Source: Pseudomonas purpurea (GTDB lineage Bacteria > Pseudomonadota > Gammaproteobacteria > Pseudomonadales > Pseudomonadaceae). Taken from it: 64,000 nucleotides of DNA. Below are positions 54,813 through 63,545 of the stretch, in pieces. Made by a program: the position numbers and the translations under genes. The notes beneath the pieces were generated by a model. The model saw only the letters and a list, made by a program, of their open reading frames with translations, made no database searches and had not been told where the DNA came from. Positions within the stretch are counted from its first letter, which is position 1, and each line of letters opens with the position of its first letter. The stretch covers positions 4,294,001-4,358,000 of the forward strand of contig NZ_CP150918.1 of the NCBI RefSeq assembly GCF_039908635.1. Reading direction: 5' to 3'.

Positions 54813-56072
54813 TTACATAAGTGCCGGGCTAGACACCTGGGCCAATGCCCAGGCCATGCTTGGCGCCAACGGCAAGCGCGGAATCAGCACGGCTTGCCAG
54901 GCGTGATAGAGGTCCGGTTTACCGCCCCAGATCTCGGCGCTCGGGCGGTTTTGCGGGTCGAGTTCGTGATGCCAACTGCCGTGAGTCCGGTCGATCAGCC
55001 AAGTTTCGCTGTATTCCCAAAAGCGCCGATACCAGGTTTCGTACTGCGCCTCGCCGGTACGCTTGAGCAAGGCGCTGGCGGCAGCACTCGCTTCGCAGTG
55101 AACCCAGTGCAAGCGCTGGCGCACGACCGGGCGATGGCTCCAGTCGAGGGTGTAGACGATGCCCGGCGCGCCATCGACTTCCCAGCCGTGCCGACAGTTG
55201 CTCTCGAAGAGTTTTTGCGCGTCGACCGAAAGCCAGCCCGGAGTAAGCATGCCCACTTGCACCCGCGCCGCTTCCAGGTGCAGCAACAACCGCGCCCACT
55301 CGAAACCATGGCCCGGCGTGGTGCCGTAAGGGCGAAAACCGTCGGTGGGGTTGTCGTGGTTGTACTCAGGCAGTGGCTGCCAGCCTTGATCGAAATGCTC
55401 AACAACCTGGTAGTCGCTGGCGACCGCGTGACCGTGAATCACCCGTTCGACGATTCGCAGTGCGCGGCTCAGCCAGCGGTTGTCCTGGGTGACATCGGCC
55501 AGCGCGAGAAACGCTTCGGTGGCGTGCATGTTGCTGTTGGCGCCGCGATAAGCTTCCTCGATGCTCCAGTCACGGTTGAAGGACTCGCGCACCGCGCCCT
55601 CCTCCTCGCTCCAGAAATGCGCCTCGATGATCGCGATTGCATCGTTGAGCAAAGCCTGGGCACCGGGCCTCTGGGCAACCACCGCCGAACTGGCCGCCAG
55701 CGCCACGAACGCATGCAGATACGCGGCTTTACCGGTATCGCCATCGCAGTGTTCGGGCGCGGCGAACCAACCGCCGAATTCGGCGTCACGTAGCGGACCG
55801 TTGAGGGCTTTGATGCCGTGATCCACCAGTCCGGCAAACCCAGGCAAGCCCTGAATATGTGCCAAGGCGAAGCTGTGGGTCATACGGGCGGTGTTCAGGG
55901 TGTGGGCCTGGGCATCGGCCGGCAGTTGACCGTGTTCGTCCAGATGGCCGAAGCCCTCGGGCAGCTTCGACGCTTTGGCGAATGCCAGCAGGCGCAAGCC
56001 TTCGTCGGCCAGCCATTGTTGATGGGCAGGCGCGTTCAGCCAACTGCTGAATGCAGGTTGGAAGGTGTTCAT
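54813..56072 (-). CDS. AGE-family N-acylglucosamine 2-epimerase / aldose-ketose isomerase
   Basis: A 419-aa (alpha/alpha)6-barrel enzyme. The AGE pattern with several catalytic His is visible: FGGWFAAPEHCDGDTGKAAY, ANSNMHATEAFLALADVTQD, TTPGHGFEWARLLLHLEAAR, LHWVHCEASAAASALLKRTG, HGSWHHELDPQNRPS. These enzymes interconvert mannose/fructose or epimerise glucose/mannose. Lying between gtrS and gtsA on the same strand, it may feed other hexoses into the glucose route. Exact substrate unknown. An AACAACAA leader motif is present. Confidence 0.9.
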   Translation of the reverse strand: MNTFQPAFSSWLNAPAHQQWLADEGLRLLAFAKASKLPEGFGHLDEHGQLPADAQAHTLNTARMTHSFALAHIQGLPGFAGLVDHGIKALNGPLRDAEFGGWFAAPEHCDGDTGKAAYLHAFVALAASSAVVAQRPGAQALLNDAIAIIEAHFWSEEEGAVRESFNRDWSIEEAYRGANSNMHATEAFLALADVTQDNRWLSRALRIVERVIHGHAVASDYQVVEHFDQGWQPLPEYNHDNPTDGFRPYGTTPGHGFEWARLLLHLEAARVQVGMLTPGWLSVDAQKLFESNCRHGWEVDGAPGIVYTLDWSHRPVVRQRLHWVHCEASAAASALLKRTGEAQYETWYRRFWEYSETWLIDRTHGSWHHELDPQNRPSAEIWGGKPDLYHAWQAVLIPRLPLAPSMAWALAQVSSPALM

Positions 56073-56084
56073 GGCATACCTTTT

Positions 56085-56092
56085 TTGTTGTT
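56085..56092 (-). promoter_or_regulatory. Hfq/Crc-type CA motif (AACAACAA) before the AGE-family gene
   Basis: AACAACAAAAAAGG on the minus strand, directly overlapping the ribosome-binding region. Confidence 0.6.
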
Positions 56093-56201
56093 ATGACTGG
56101 AGGGCAGTCTAAACAACGGGCGATGGCCGGCAGGTAACGAAGGGGGCGAGTTATGTCACTGACTAGTGACATTCATCCAAATTCAGTGGTGAGTGATGTC
56201 T

Positions 56202-56311
56202 TGTGGCGAGGGGGCTTGCCCCCGTTGGACTGCGCTGCAGTCCCATTCTCTTTGCGGAAAAAAAGGGGGGGGGTGCTTCGCACCCCAGCGGGGGCAAGCC
56301 CCCTCGCCACA
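56202..56311. repeat. REP pair, GGCGAGGGAGC-related class, with A7G9 tract in the loop
   Basis: TTGTGGCGAGGGGGCTTGCC and GGCAAGCCCCCTCGCCACA arms. The loop contains a run of seven A then nine G, so length here may be unreliable in the assembly. It lies 4 bp after the gtrS stop and may end its transcript. Confidence 0.85.
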
Positions 56312-56314
56312 GGG

Positions 56315-57784
56315 TTAATCAACACTGCGAGGCAGTTGCAACGTTACCCTCAATCCGCCCTCTCGCAAATTCTGCAAACTGACTTCCCCGCCATGGCTAT
56401 GGGCAATGTTGCGCGCAATGCCCAGCCCCAACCCATAACCCTGCTGCTGGCCCGCCAGGCGAAAGTGCGGTTCGAAGACTTGCTCCAGGCGCTGTTGCGG
56501 AACCCCTGGGCCTTCGTCGTCGACGTGCAGAATGAAGGCACTGTGATCGTCGTCGATGTGCAAATGGGCGTTCTGCCCGTACTTCAGAGCGTTGTCGATC
56601 AGGTTGCCGATGCAGCGCTTGAGCGCCAGAGGCTTGCCGGGATATGGCGCCAGCGCCCGGCCCTGTTGGGTCACGCGGCCATTGCCGTGGGGCGCCAGAT
56701 ACGGCTCGACCAGACAATCGAGCACATGGTTGAGGTCCACCGGCTCGATGTTCTCGTGAATATCGGTGTCCTTGACGCACTGCAACGCGCCTTTGACCAG
56801 CAACTCCAACTCGTCCAGATCACGGCCAAACTTGGCTTGCAGTTGTTCGTCTTCGAGCAATTCGACCCGCAGCCGCAACCGCGTGATCGGCGTGCGCAAA
56901 TCATGGGAAATAGCGCTGAACAACTGGCTGCGCTCGGTCAGGTAACGGCTGATGCGCTCGCGCATCGCATTGAATGCACGCCCGACTTCGACCACTTCAC
57001 TGCCGCCGCCCTCGGCCACCGGCTCGACCTCGGCGCCCAGCGACATGTCCCGTGCGGCCCGCGCCAGACGCTTGAGCGGACGACTCTGCCAATGCACCAG
57101 CAAGCCGATGAACAGCAGCAGAAAACCGCTGGTGAGCACGATGAACCAGACCTGCTGCGCCGGCAAACCTTGTTCTTCGAGGCTGGTGTAGGGCTCGGGC
57201 AAGAGCGAGGCGATGTACAGCCATTCACCCTTGGCCAGTTTGATCTGGGTGACCAGCACCGGTGGGTTGACCGGTTCCAGGGTCAACGCGTAGTGCGCCC
57301 ATGAGCGTGGCAATTCATCGAGTTTCAGGCCACCGTTGAAGATGCGCAGATCCTCGGGGCTGACGAAGGTCACCGAGATATCGACATCGTTGCCCAGGGA
57401 CGTGCGCAGGACTTCCTCCACCGCTTCCAGCACCGCTTGCTTGCGCGGCGTCGCGGGCAGCACCTCCATGCCCAACGGTTTGTCGTTGAGGGTCACGACG
57501 AAACGAGTGCCCCCCATGCTGCGCAATTGGTCGAGCACCAGGGGTCGATAGGCCACCGGCAAGGAGCGAAAGTAACTGACGCTGGCGGTCATCGAATGGG
57601 CCAGGCTGCGGGCGGCGGTGACCAGGCCTTCCAACTGCGTGGCGCGCAATTGCGAAACCCAGATCACACTCGACAGCGCCTGGGCAAACAGCACCACCAG
57701 CAGGGTCAGCAGCAACATCCGCCCGAGCAGCGAACGCGGCACCGGCACTCGCCGAATCAGCCGGGCGAAGGCCTCAGTGACCAT
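56315..57784 (-). CDS. gtrS: Sensor histidine kinase of glucose transport (GtrS/GltS)
   Basis: A 489-aa membrane kinase: TM1 at about residues 18-42, periplasmic sensor of about 130 residues, TM2 at about 174-193, a HAMP segment, H-box FSAISHDLRTPITRLRLRVE (phospho-His), N-box NLIDNALKYG, DEGPGVP and GYGLGLGIARNIAHSHGG. In P. aeruginosa GtrS senses 2-ketogluconate and 6-phosphogluconate and phosphorylates GltR, controlling glucose transport. The start overlaps the gltR stop by 11 bp. Confidence 0.92.
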   Translation of the reverse strand: MVTEAFARLIRRVPVPRSLLGRMLLLTLLVVLFAQALSSVIWVSQLRATQLEGLVTAARSLAHSMTASVSYFRSLPVAYRPLVLDQLRSMGGTRFVVTLNDKPLGMEVLPATPRKQAVLEAVEEVLRTSLGNDVDISVTFVSPEDLRIFNGGLKLDELPRSWAHYALTLEPVNPPVLVTQIKLAKGEWLYIASLLPEPYTSLEEQGLPAQQVWFIVLTSGFLLLFIGLLVHWQSRPLKRLARAARDMSLGAEVEPVAEGGGSEVVEVGRAFNAMRERISRYLTERSQLFSAISHDLRTPITRLRLRVELLEDEQLQAKFGRDLDELELLVKGALQCVKDTDIHENIEPVDLNHVLDCLVEPYLAPHGNGRVTQQGRALAPYPGKPLALKRCIGNLIDNALKYGQNAHLHIDDDHSAFILHVDDEGPGVPQQRLEQVFEPHFRLAGQQQGYGLGLGIARNIAHSHGGEVSLQNLREGGLRVTLQLPRSVD

Positions 57785-58505
57785 TGCTGGCGACCACGTT
57801 GGCGGCCAGTTGATAGCCGCTGCCGCGCACCGTGCGGATCAGGCGCGGGGGTTTTTCGGTATCGCGCAGACGCTGGCGCAAACGGCTGACGGCCATGTCG
57901 ACGATGCGATCGAGCGGCATCAGGTCGCGGCCACGGGTGGCGTTGCCGATGGTGTCGCGGTCGAGGATTTCCTGAGGGTGATCGAGGAACAGTTTGAGCA
58001 GGGCGAAATCGGCGCCAGACAGAATCACTTCCTCGCCGTCGCTGTGAAACAAGCGGTGGCTGACCATGTCCAGGCGCCACTCATCGAACGCCAGCACTTC
58101 GCCGCCGGAGCGCTCCTGACCGAACTGCGCACGGCGCAGCAAGGCCTTGATCCGTGCCTGTAGTTCGCGTGGGCTGAAGGGTTTGCCAAGGTAATCGTCG
58201 GCGCCCAGTTCCAGACCAATGACCCGGTCGGCTTCGTCGGAACTGGCGGTGAGCATGATGATCGGCACCTGGGCCTGACGCGGGTGCTGGCGAACCCAGC
58301 GGCACAGGCTGAAGCCGTCTTCATCCGGCAGCATCACGTCGAGGATCACCAGGTCGCTGGGCGCCTCGTTCAGCGCCTGACGAAACCCTGCGCCATCAGG
58401 CGTAGTGCGCACCTGGAAACCGGCGCGGCTGAGGTAGGTGTCCAGCAACTCGCGTATCTCTTGATCGTCATCGACCAACAAAATCGACTTGTTGACTGAG
58501 CTCAC
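57774..58505 (-). CDS. gltR: Response regulator GltR (OmpR family)
   Basis: A 243-aa response regulator: receiver domain with acid pair in LLVDDDQEIRELLDTYL, phospho-acceptor Asp in DLVILDVMLPDEDGFSLC, K in DYLGKPFSPREL, and an OmpR-type winged helix (LSGADFALLKLFLDHPQEIL, DRIVDMAVSRLRQRL, RTVRGSGYQLA). It represses gts/oprB and related genes until phosphorylated by GtrS. Starts at GTG. Overlaps gtrS by 11 bp. An AACAACAA element lies in its leader. Confidence 0.93.
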   Translation of the reverse strand: MSSVNKSILLVDDDQEIRELLDTYLSRAGFQVRTTPDGAGFRQALNEAPSDLVILDVMLPDEDGFSLCRWVRQHPRQAQVPIIMLTASSDEADRVIGLELGADDYLGKPFSPRELQARIKALLRRAQFGQERSGGEVLAFDEWRLDMVSHRLFHSDGEEVILSGADFALLKLFLDHPQEILDRDTIGNATRGRDLMPLDRIVDMAVSRLRQRLRDTEKPPRLIRTVRGSGYQLAANVVASNGH

Positions 58506-58517
58506 AGGGCGGCGTCC

Positions 58518-58525
58518 TTGTTGTT
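58518..58525 (-). promoter_or_regulatory. Hfq/Crc-type CA motif (AACAACAA) before gltR
   Basis: AACAACAAGG on the minus strand, 13 bp before the gltR GTG. Confidence 0.6.
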
Positions 58526-58580
58526 ATGGATGGGGCGGATTATGCCTGATGCACCATTTTTACAAACACTACAAAACTAC

Positions 58581-58670
58581 TGTGGGAGCGAGCTTGCTCG
58601 CGATAGGGCCATCACATTCAACATCTTCGTTGACTGAGACACCGCCATCGCGAGCAAGCTCGCTCCCACA
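58581..58670. repeat. REP pair between glk and gltR
   Basis: TGTGGGAGCGAGCTTGCTCG and CGAGCAAGCTCGCTCCCACA arms around a 50-bp loop; same class as 53267-53356. Confidence 0.9.
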
Positions 58671-58684
58671 TGGTTTCTCACTTT

Positions 58685-59644
58685 TCAGATTGGAATAGAC
58701 TGGTCGAGCGCCACACCCGCGCCAGTCAAACCGGAATACGGCGCGGTGACCAGCCACACCGGAATGCCCTTGAAATACTCGCTCATGCAGCCCTTGTCGG
58801 CGAAGCATCGGGCGAAACCGCTTTGCAGGAAGAAGTCGGCAAACCGCGGAATCACCCCGCCGACGATGTACACACCGCCGCGAGCGCCCGTGGTCAACAC
58901 GTTATTGCCGGCCACGCGACCGAGCCAGCAGCAGAACTGCTCCAGCACTTCCAGGGCAATCGGGTCGCCGGCAAGGCCTGCGGCGGTGATCGCCTCCGGG
59001 GTGTCGAGCCGCGGTTCATGCCCGTCCACCGCGCAGATCGCCCGGTAGACGCGCGGCAAACCGCTGCCGCTGAGTGCGGTTTCGGCGCTGACGTGACCGA
59101 TTTCGTTGTAGATGTGCTGCCACAGCTGGGTTTCACGCGGGCTGCTCAGCGGCAGGTCGACATGCCCGCCCTCGCCCGGCAATGCTGCCCAACGACCTTC
59201 GCCGAGGTCCAGCAAAGTGCCCACGCCCAGGCCCGTGCCGGGGCCGATCACCACCGCCGGGCGCATCGGCTCCGGCATGCCTTCGCACACCACCCGATAC
59301 TCGTCCGGTTGCAGGCGCGTCATGCCCAGCGCCATGGCCGAGAAGTCGTTGACCAACAACAACTGATCAACCTGCAAGGTCTGGCAGAACGCCTTGCGAC
59401 TCAGCCGCCAGTGGTTGTTGGTGAATTTGAATTCATCGCCACTGACGGGGCCGGCCACCGACAGGCACACTGCGCCAATCGAGCCGGGCTTGAGGCCGAG
59501 CTCTGTCAGGTAGACGCCAATGGCCTCCTCCGGGCTGGCGTGGTCCGCCGTCGCCAGCACCTGGATCGACGCCAGTTGCTGGTCTTTCCACAACGCAAAA
59601 CGCGCGTTGGTCCCGCCAATATCACCGACCAGGGCCAGTTTCAC
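58685..59644 (-). CDS. glk: Glucokinase
   Basis: A 319-aa ROK-unrelated hexokinase (bacterial Glk family). The ATP-binding start [39 protein letters not shown], the glucose-binding [10 protein letters not shown] and [13 protein letters not shown], and [11 protein letters not shown] with E-I-G-H-V-S. It phosphorylates glucose imported by Gts. Starts at GTG overlapping the edd stop by 4 bp (GTGA), so edd-glk form one transcript. Confidence 0.95.
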   Translation of the reverse strand: MKLALVGDIGGTNARFALWKDQQLASIQVLATADHASPEEAIGVYLTELGLKPGSIGAVCLSVAGPVSGDEFKFTNNHWRLSRKAFCQTLQVDQLLLVNDFSAMALGMTRLQPDEYRVVCEGMPEPMRPAVVIGPGTGLGVGTLLDLGEGRWAALPGEGGHVDLPLSSPRETQLWQHIYNEIGHVSAETALSGSGLPRVYRAICAVDGHEPRLDTPEAITAAGLAGDPIALEVLEQFCCWLGRVAGNNVLTTGARGGVYIVGGVIPRFADFFLQSGFARCFADKGCMSEYFKGIPVWLVTAPYSGLTGAGVALDQSIPI

Positions 59645-61468
59645 TTAAGCGTCTCCAGGGCAGAGGTAAAGGCGCTGGCGCCCTGCTCTGCCGAGCTGAA
59701 GGCCATGCGCATGAAGCCAAACAGTTCGCGGCCGCTGCCAACGTTGTTGCCCAGCAAGCCCTTGGCAGGTTCGCGGGCGGCAAATTCGTCATCATCGACC
59801 ATCAGCTGCAAGGTGCCGTTGGCACCATCGACGCGGATGATATCGCCCTCTTGCACCCGTGCCAAAGCACCGCCAACGAAGGCTTCGGGGCTGACGTGAA
59901 TCGCCGCCGGGATTTTCCCCGAGGCGCCGGACATCCGCCCGTCAGTCACCAAGGCGACCTTGAAGCCGCGGTCCTGCAACACGCCCAGGAACGGAGTCAT
60001 TTTGTGCAGCTCCGGCATGCCGTTGGAGCGCGGTCCCTGGAAGCGCATTACCGCGACAAAGTCCTTCTCCAGCAGACCGGCCCTTGAAGGCGTCCGCCAG
60101 GTCTTGCTGATCCTGGAACACCATCGCGGGCGCCTCGACCACTTGATGCTCCGGTGCCACCGCCGAGACTTTCATCACGCCACGCCCCAGGTTGCCTTCC
60201 ATCACTCGTAGGCCACCTTCCGGCGAGAACGCCCGGGCGACAGGACGCAGGATGTTTTCATCAAGGCTCTCGACCGGACCTTCGCGCCACACCAGCTTGC
60301 CGTTATCGAGGAACGGTTCCTGGGTGTAACGGCTCAGGCCGTGACCGAGAACCGTGTTGACGTTTTCATGAAGCAGCCCGGCTTCCAGCAGTTCGCGGAT
60401 CAGGAACGACATGCCGCCCGCTGCCTGGAAGTGGTTGATGTCGGCTTTACCGTTCGGGTAGACGTGGCTCAGGGTCGGCACCACCTCGGAGAGGTCGGCC
60501 ATGTCCTGCCAGGTCAGTTGAATGCCCGCCGCCATGGCGATGGCCGGCATGTGCAGGGTGTGGTTGGTCGAGCCGCCCGTGGCGTGCAACGCAACAATCG
60601 AGTTGACCAGCGAGCGCTCGTCGACGATTTCGCCGATGGGCATGAAACTGCCGCTTTGCTTGGTCAGGCGGGTGACCTGGTGCGCCGCTTCGCGGGTCAG
60701 TGCATCGCGCAGCGGGGTGTTCGGGTTGACGAAGGACGCGCCGGGCAAGTGCAGGCCCATGACTTCCATCAGCAACTGGTTGGTATTGGCGGTGCCGTAG
60801 AAGGTGCAGGTGCCGGGGCTGTGATAGGACTTCATCTCCGATTCCAGCAACTCTTCACGGGTGGCTTTGCCTTCGGCGTAACGCTGGCGCACGTCGGCTT
60901 TCTGCTTATTGGAAATGCCCGAGACCATCGGCCCGCCCGGCACGAAAATCGTCGGCAGGTGACCGAAGCGCAGTGCGCCCATCATCAGGCCCGGCACGAT
61001 CTTGTCGCAGATGCCCAGCATCAGCGCGCCGTCGAACATGTTGTGGGACAACGCCACCGCCGTCGACAGCGCGATCACTTCACGGCTCGGCAGGCTCAGT
61101 TCCATGCCCGGCTCGCCCTGGGTCACGCCATCGCACATGGCGGGAGTACCGCCGGCGAACTGACCGACCGAGCCGATTTCGCGCAAGGCTTCCTTGATCT
61201 GTTGCGGGAAGACTTCGTAGGGCTGGTGCGCCGAGAGCATGTCGTTATAAGACGAAACAATTGCCACGTTGGCCGCGTTCATCATCCGCAGGCTGTTCTT
61301 GTCGTCGGTACCGCATCCGGCCACGCCATGGGCGAAGTTGGCACATTGCAGCTTGCCGCGCATCGGGCCGTCACTGGCGGCGCCGCGAATCAATGCAAGG
61401 TAGGCCTCACGCGTAGCGCGACTACGAGTGATAAGCCGTTCGGTGACCTCAAGAACGCGGGGATGCAT
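59641..61468 (-). pseudogene. edd: edd, 6-phosphogluconate dehydratase, frameshifted
   Basis: Removing one base yields the normal 608-aa dehydratase, which turns 6-phosphogluconate into KDPG. Blocks typical of IlvD/Edd proteins are [20 protein letters not shown] (cluster Cys), [40 protein letters not shown], and after the break [40 protein letters not shown]. The shift is one extra base where AAGGCCGG is expected but AAGGGCCGG is present (minus strand, 60081-60083). The enzyme is central to glucose use in Pseudomonas, so a consensus error is the likeliest cause. Confidence 0.93.
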
Positions 61469-61530
61469 GTGTAGAACTCCAGGCTAACGGATGTGGCGAC
61501 CTGATTGTCTATGCGGGTCAAAAGCCGTTG

Positions 61531-61545
61531 TTGTTGGAATGACAG
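61531..61545. promoter_or_regulatory. Degenerate HexR-like box in the edd/gap region
   Basis: TTGT-TGGAATG-ACAG, one base off the TTGT-N7-ACAA pattern. Closest of the three boxes to the edd start. Confidence 0.4.
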
Positions 61546-61588
61546 ACGGTTTTCTTGACCACTCGGACCAGTTGATTCAGGTCACTCG

Positions 61589-61603
61589 TTGTAGATAAAA
61601 CAA
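61589..61603. promoter_or_regulatory. HexR box TTGT-N7-ACAA (edd/gap)
   Basis: TTGT-AGATAAA-ACAA, an exact match to the described HexR consensus, in the divergent edd/gap region. Confidence 0.7.
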
Positions 61604-61650
61604 AATACTGCCACTAAAAAGGCTTGTTTTCTATTTTTATGCGAATAATC

Positions 61651-61665
61651 TTGTAATTCCAACAA
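61651..61665. promoter_or_regulatory. HexR box TTGT-N7-ACAA upstream of gap
   Basis: TTGT-AATTCCA-ACAA, 24 bp before the gap ATG, an exact match to the consensus. Confidence 0.75.
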
Positions 61666-61668
61666 CAA
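61661..61668 (+). promoter_or_regulatory. Hfq/Crc-type CA motif (AACAACAA) before gap
   Basis: AACAACAAAA overlapping the end of the HexR box. Whether it functions as operator, leader element or both cannot be told from the sequence. Confidence 0.45.
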
Positions 61669-61688
61669 AACGACGGCGGCGCTGTTAA

Positions 61689-62690
61689 ATGACTCTTCGT
61701 ATCGCAATCAATGGTTTTGGCCGCATTGGCCGTAACGTCCTGCGCGCACTGTATACCCAAGGCTATCGTCAGGATTTGCAGATCGTCGCCATCAACGATC
61801 TGGGCGACAGTTCGATGAACGCCCACCTGCTCAAGTACGACACCGTGCACGGCACGTTCGATGCCGACGTGCAGCACGACCAGGAAAGCCTGACCGTCAA
61901 CGGCGACCGTATTTCGGTCAGCGCCATTCGCAACCCCGCCGAGTTGCCATGGGCCGCCGAGAAGGTCGACGTGGTGTTCGAATGCACCGGCCTGTTCACC
62001 GACCGTACCAAAGCCGCCGCCCATATTACGGCCGGCGCACGTAAAGTGATTATCTCGGCACCGGCCAAAGGCGCCGATGCCACCATCGTGTACGGGGTCA
62101 ACCACGACATTCTGCGTTCGTCGCACCAGATCATTTCCAACGCATCGTGCACCACCAACTGCCTGGCCCCGGTCGCTCAAGTGCTGCACCGCGAACTGGG
62201 CATCGAAAGCGGCCTGATGACCACCATCCACGCCTACACCAACGACCAGAACCTGACCGACGTTTATCACAGCGACCCGTACCGCGCCCGTTCGGCCACC
62301 CAGAACATGATCCCGAGCAAGACCGGCGCCGCTGAAGCCGTCGGCCTGGTGCTGCCGGAACTGGCAGGCAAACTGACCGGCATGGCCGTTCGCGTGCCGG
62401 TGATCAACGTGTCGCTGGTGGACCTGACTGTGCAGCTCAAGCGCGAGACCACCGCCGAAGAGGTCAACGCACTGCTCAAGCACGCAAGCCAGCACTCCAA
62501 AGTCCTGGGCTACAACACCTTGCCGCTGGTCTCCAGTGACTTCAATCACAACCCGCTGTCGTCGATCTTCGACGCCAACCACACCAAAGTCAGCGGCAAG
62601 CTGCTCAAGGTGCTGGCCTGGTACGACAACGAATGGGGCTTCTCCAACCGCATGCTCGATAACTGCCTGGCCCTGTGCAACGCCGAATAA
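61689..62690 (+). CDS. gap: Type I glyceraldehyde-3-phosphate dehydrogenase (gap-1)
   Basis: A 333-aa GAPDH. NAD-binding loop [16 protein letters not shown], catalytic Cys in [30 protein letters not shown] and [20 protein letters not shown], and the end [13 protein letters not shown]. It oxidises glyceraldehyde-3-phosphate released by Eda, completing the Entner-Doudoroff route. Divergent from edd and under the same HexR boxes. Full length. Confidence 0.96.
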   Translation: MTLRIAINGFGRIGRNVLRALYTQGYRQDLQIVAINDLGDSSMNAHLLKYDTVHGTFDADVQHDQESLTVNGDRISVSAIRNPAELPWAAEKVDVVFECTGLFTDRTKAAAHITAGARKVIISAPAKGADATIVYGVNHDILRSSHQIISNASCTTNCLAPVAQVLHRELGIESGLMTTIHAYTNDQNLTDVYHSDPYRARSATQNMIPSKTGAAEAVGLVLPELAGKLTGMAVRVPVINVSLVDLTVQLKRETTAEEVNALLKHASQHSKVLGYNTLPLVSSDFNHNPLSSIFDANHTKVSGKLLKVLAWYDNEWGFSNRMLDNCLALCNAE

Positions 62691-62877
62691 GGCCCGGCAT
62701 GAGCGGGTCGCCACTGGCACTCCCGGGATGCTGCTTTCGCAGCGCCTCGGCTTGCCGGTGGAGAGCATGATAGCGGCCCAAAGATGAATCAATCGCCCGC
62801 GTATCGAACCCACGATTACCCGGCATGGCGGCTAGAGCGGAAGTAATTCTCACACGAAGCACTTGACCTTTCCTACA

Positions 62878-62896
62878 GATGATAAGCATTATCATT
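62878..62896. promoter_or_regulatory. Fur box upstream of the FecI-like gene
   Basis: GATGATAAGCATTATCATT, close to the 19-bp GATAATGATAATCATTATC consensus, 26 bp before the sigma factor start. It implies repression under iron sufficiency. Confidence 0.8.
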
Positions 62897-62921
62897 CGCT
62901 TGAAATGGATCAGGTCCTATT

Positions 62922-63431
62922 GTGAGTCAGTCACAGTTCAATCATGTCTTCCTCGCTCAACGGGTGTCGCTGCTGCGCACTCTGGAGCGCATGGTCAACA
63001 ACCACAGCACCGCCGAAGACCTGTTGCAGGAAACCTACCTGCGGGTCACCCGTGCGTTGAGTGAACGGGCGATCGATCACCTGGAACCCTTCGTTTTCCA
63101 AACCGCCCGCAACCTGGCGCTGGACCATCTGCGCGCCCGGCGCATTCAGTCCCGAACGATGCTTGAAGACGTTCCCCTGGACGTCGTGCAGAGCATCGCC
63201 GCGCCGCTCAGCAGTGCCGAGGACGCCGCCCATGCCGAACAGTTGCTCGAACGCTTGAACTTAAGCCTCAACCAACTCAGCCCACGCCAACAGCAGATCT
63301 TCATCCTCAGCCGCCTGCACGGTCATAGCTATCTGGAGATCGCCGAAAAACTCGGCGTTTCCCTGAGCACCGTGCAAAAAGACCTGAAGCTGATCATGGC
63401 GATCTGCGTCGGCGTCGTCGAACGCTGCTAG
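62922..63431 (+). CDS. FecI-like ECF sigma factor (iron starvation)
   Basis: A 169-aa ECF sigma factor. Sigma-2: AQRVSLLRTLERMVNNHSTA, EDLLQETYLRVTRALSERAI, LEPFVFQTARNLALDHLRAR; sigma-4: LSPRQQQIFILSRLHGHSYL, EIAEKLGVSLSTVQKDLKLI. It would activate a TonB-dependent siderophore receptor gene on signal from the receptor via FecR. GTG start. Fur box just upstream; the FecR-like partner follows after 114 bp. Confidence 0.92.
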   Translation: MSQSQFNHVFLAQRVSLLRTLERMVNNHSTAEDLLQETYLRVTRALSERAIDHLEPFVFQTARNLALDHLRARRIQSRTMLEDVPLDVVQSIAAPLSSAEDAAHAEQLLERLNLSLNQLSPRQQQIFILSRLHGHSYLEIAEKLGVSLSTVQKDLKLIMAICVGVVERC

Positions 63432-63545
63432 CCCCAGGCTTTCAACCCAAGACACACACAAGACTTGAAGCCTGTGACTTTAAGCGTGAAGCTTGCCGCT
63501 TGAACTTATGAAACAGCCGTGCGCAGACACAGCCGAGGTACAACC

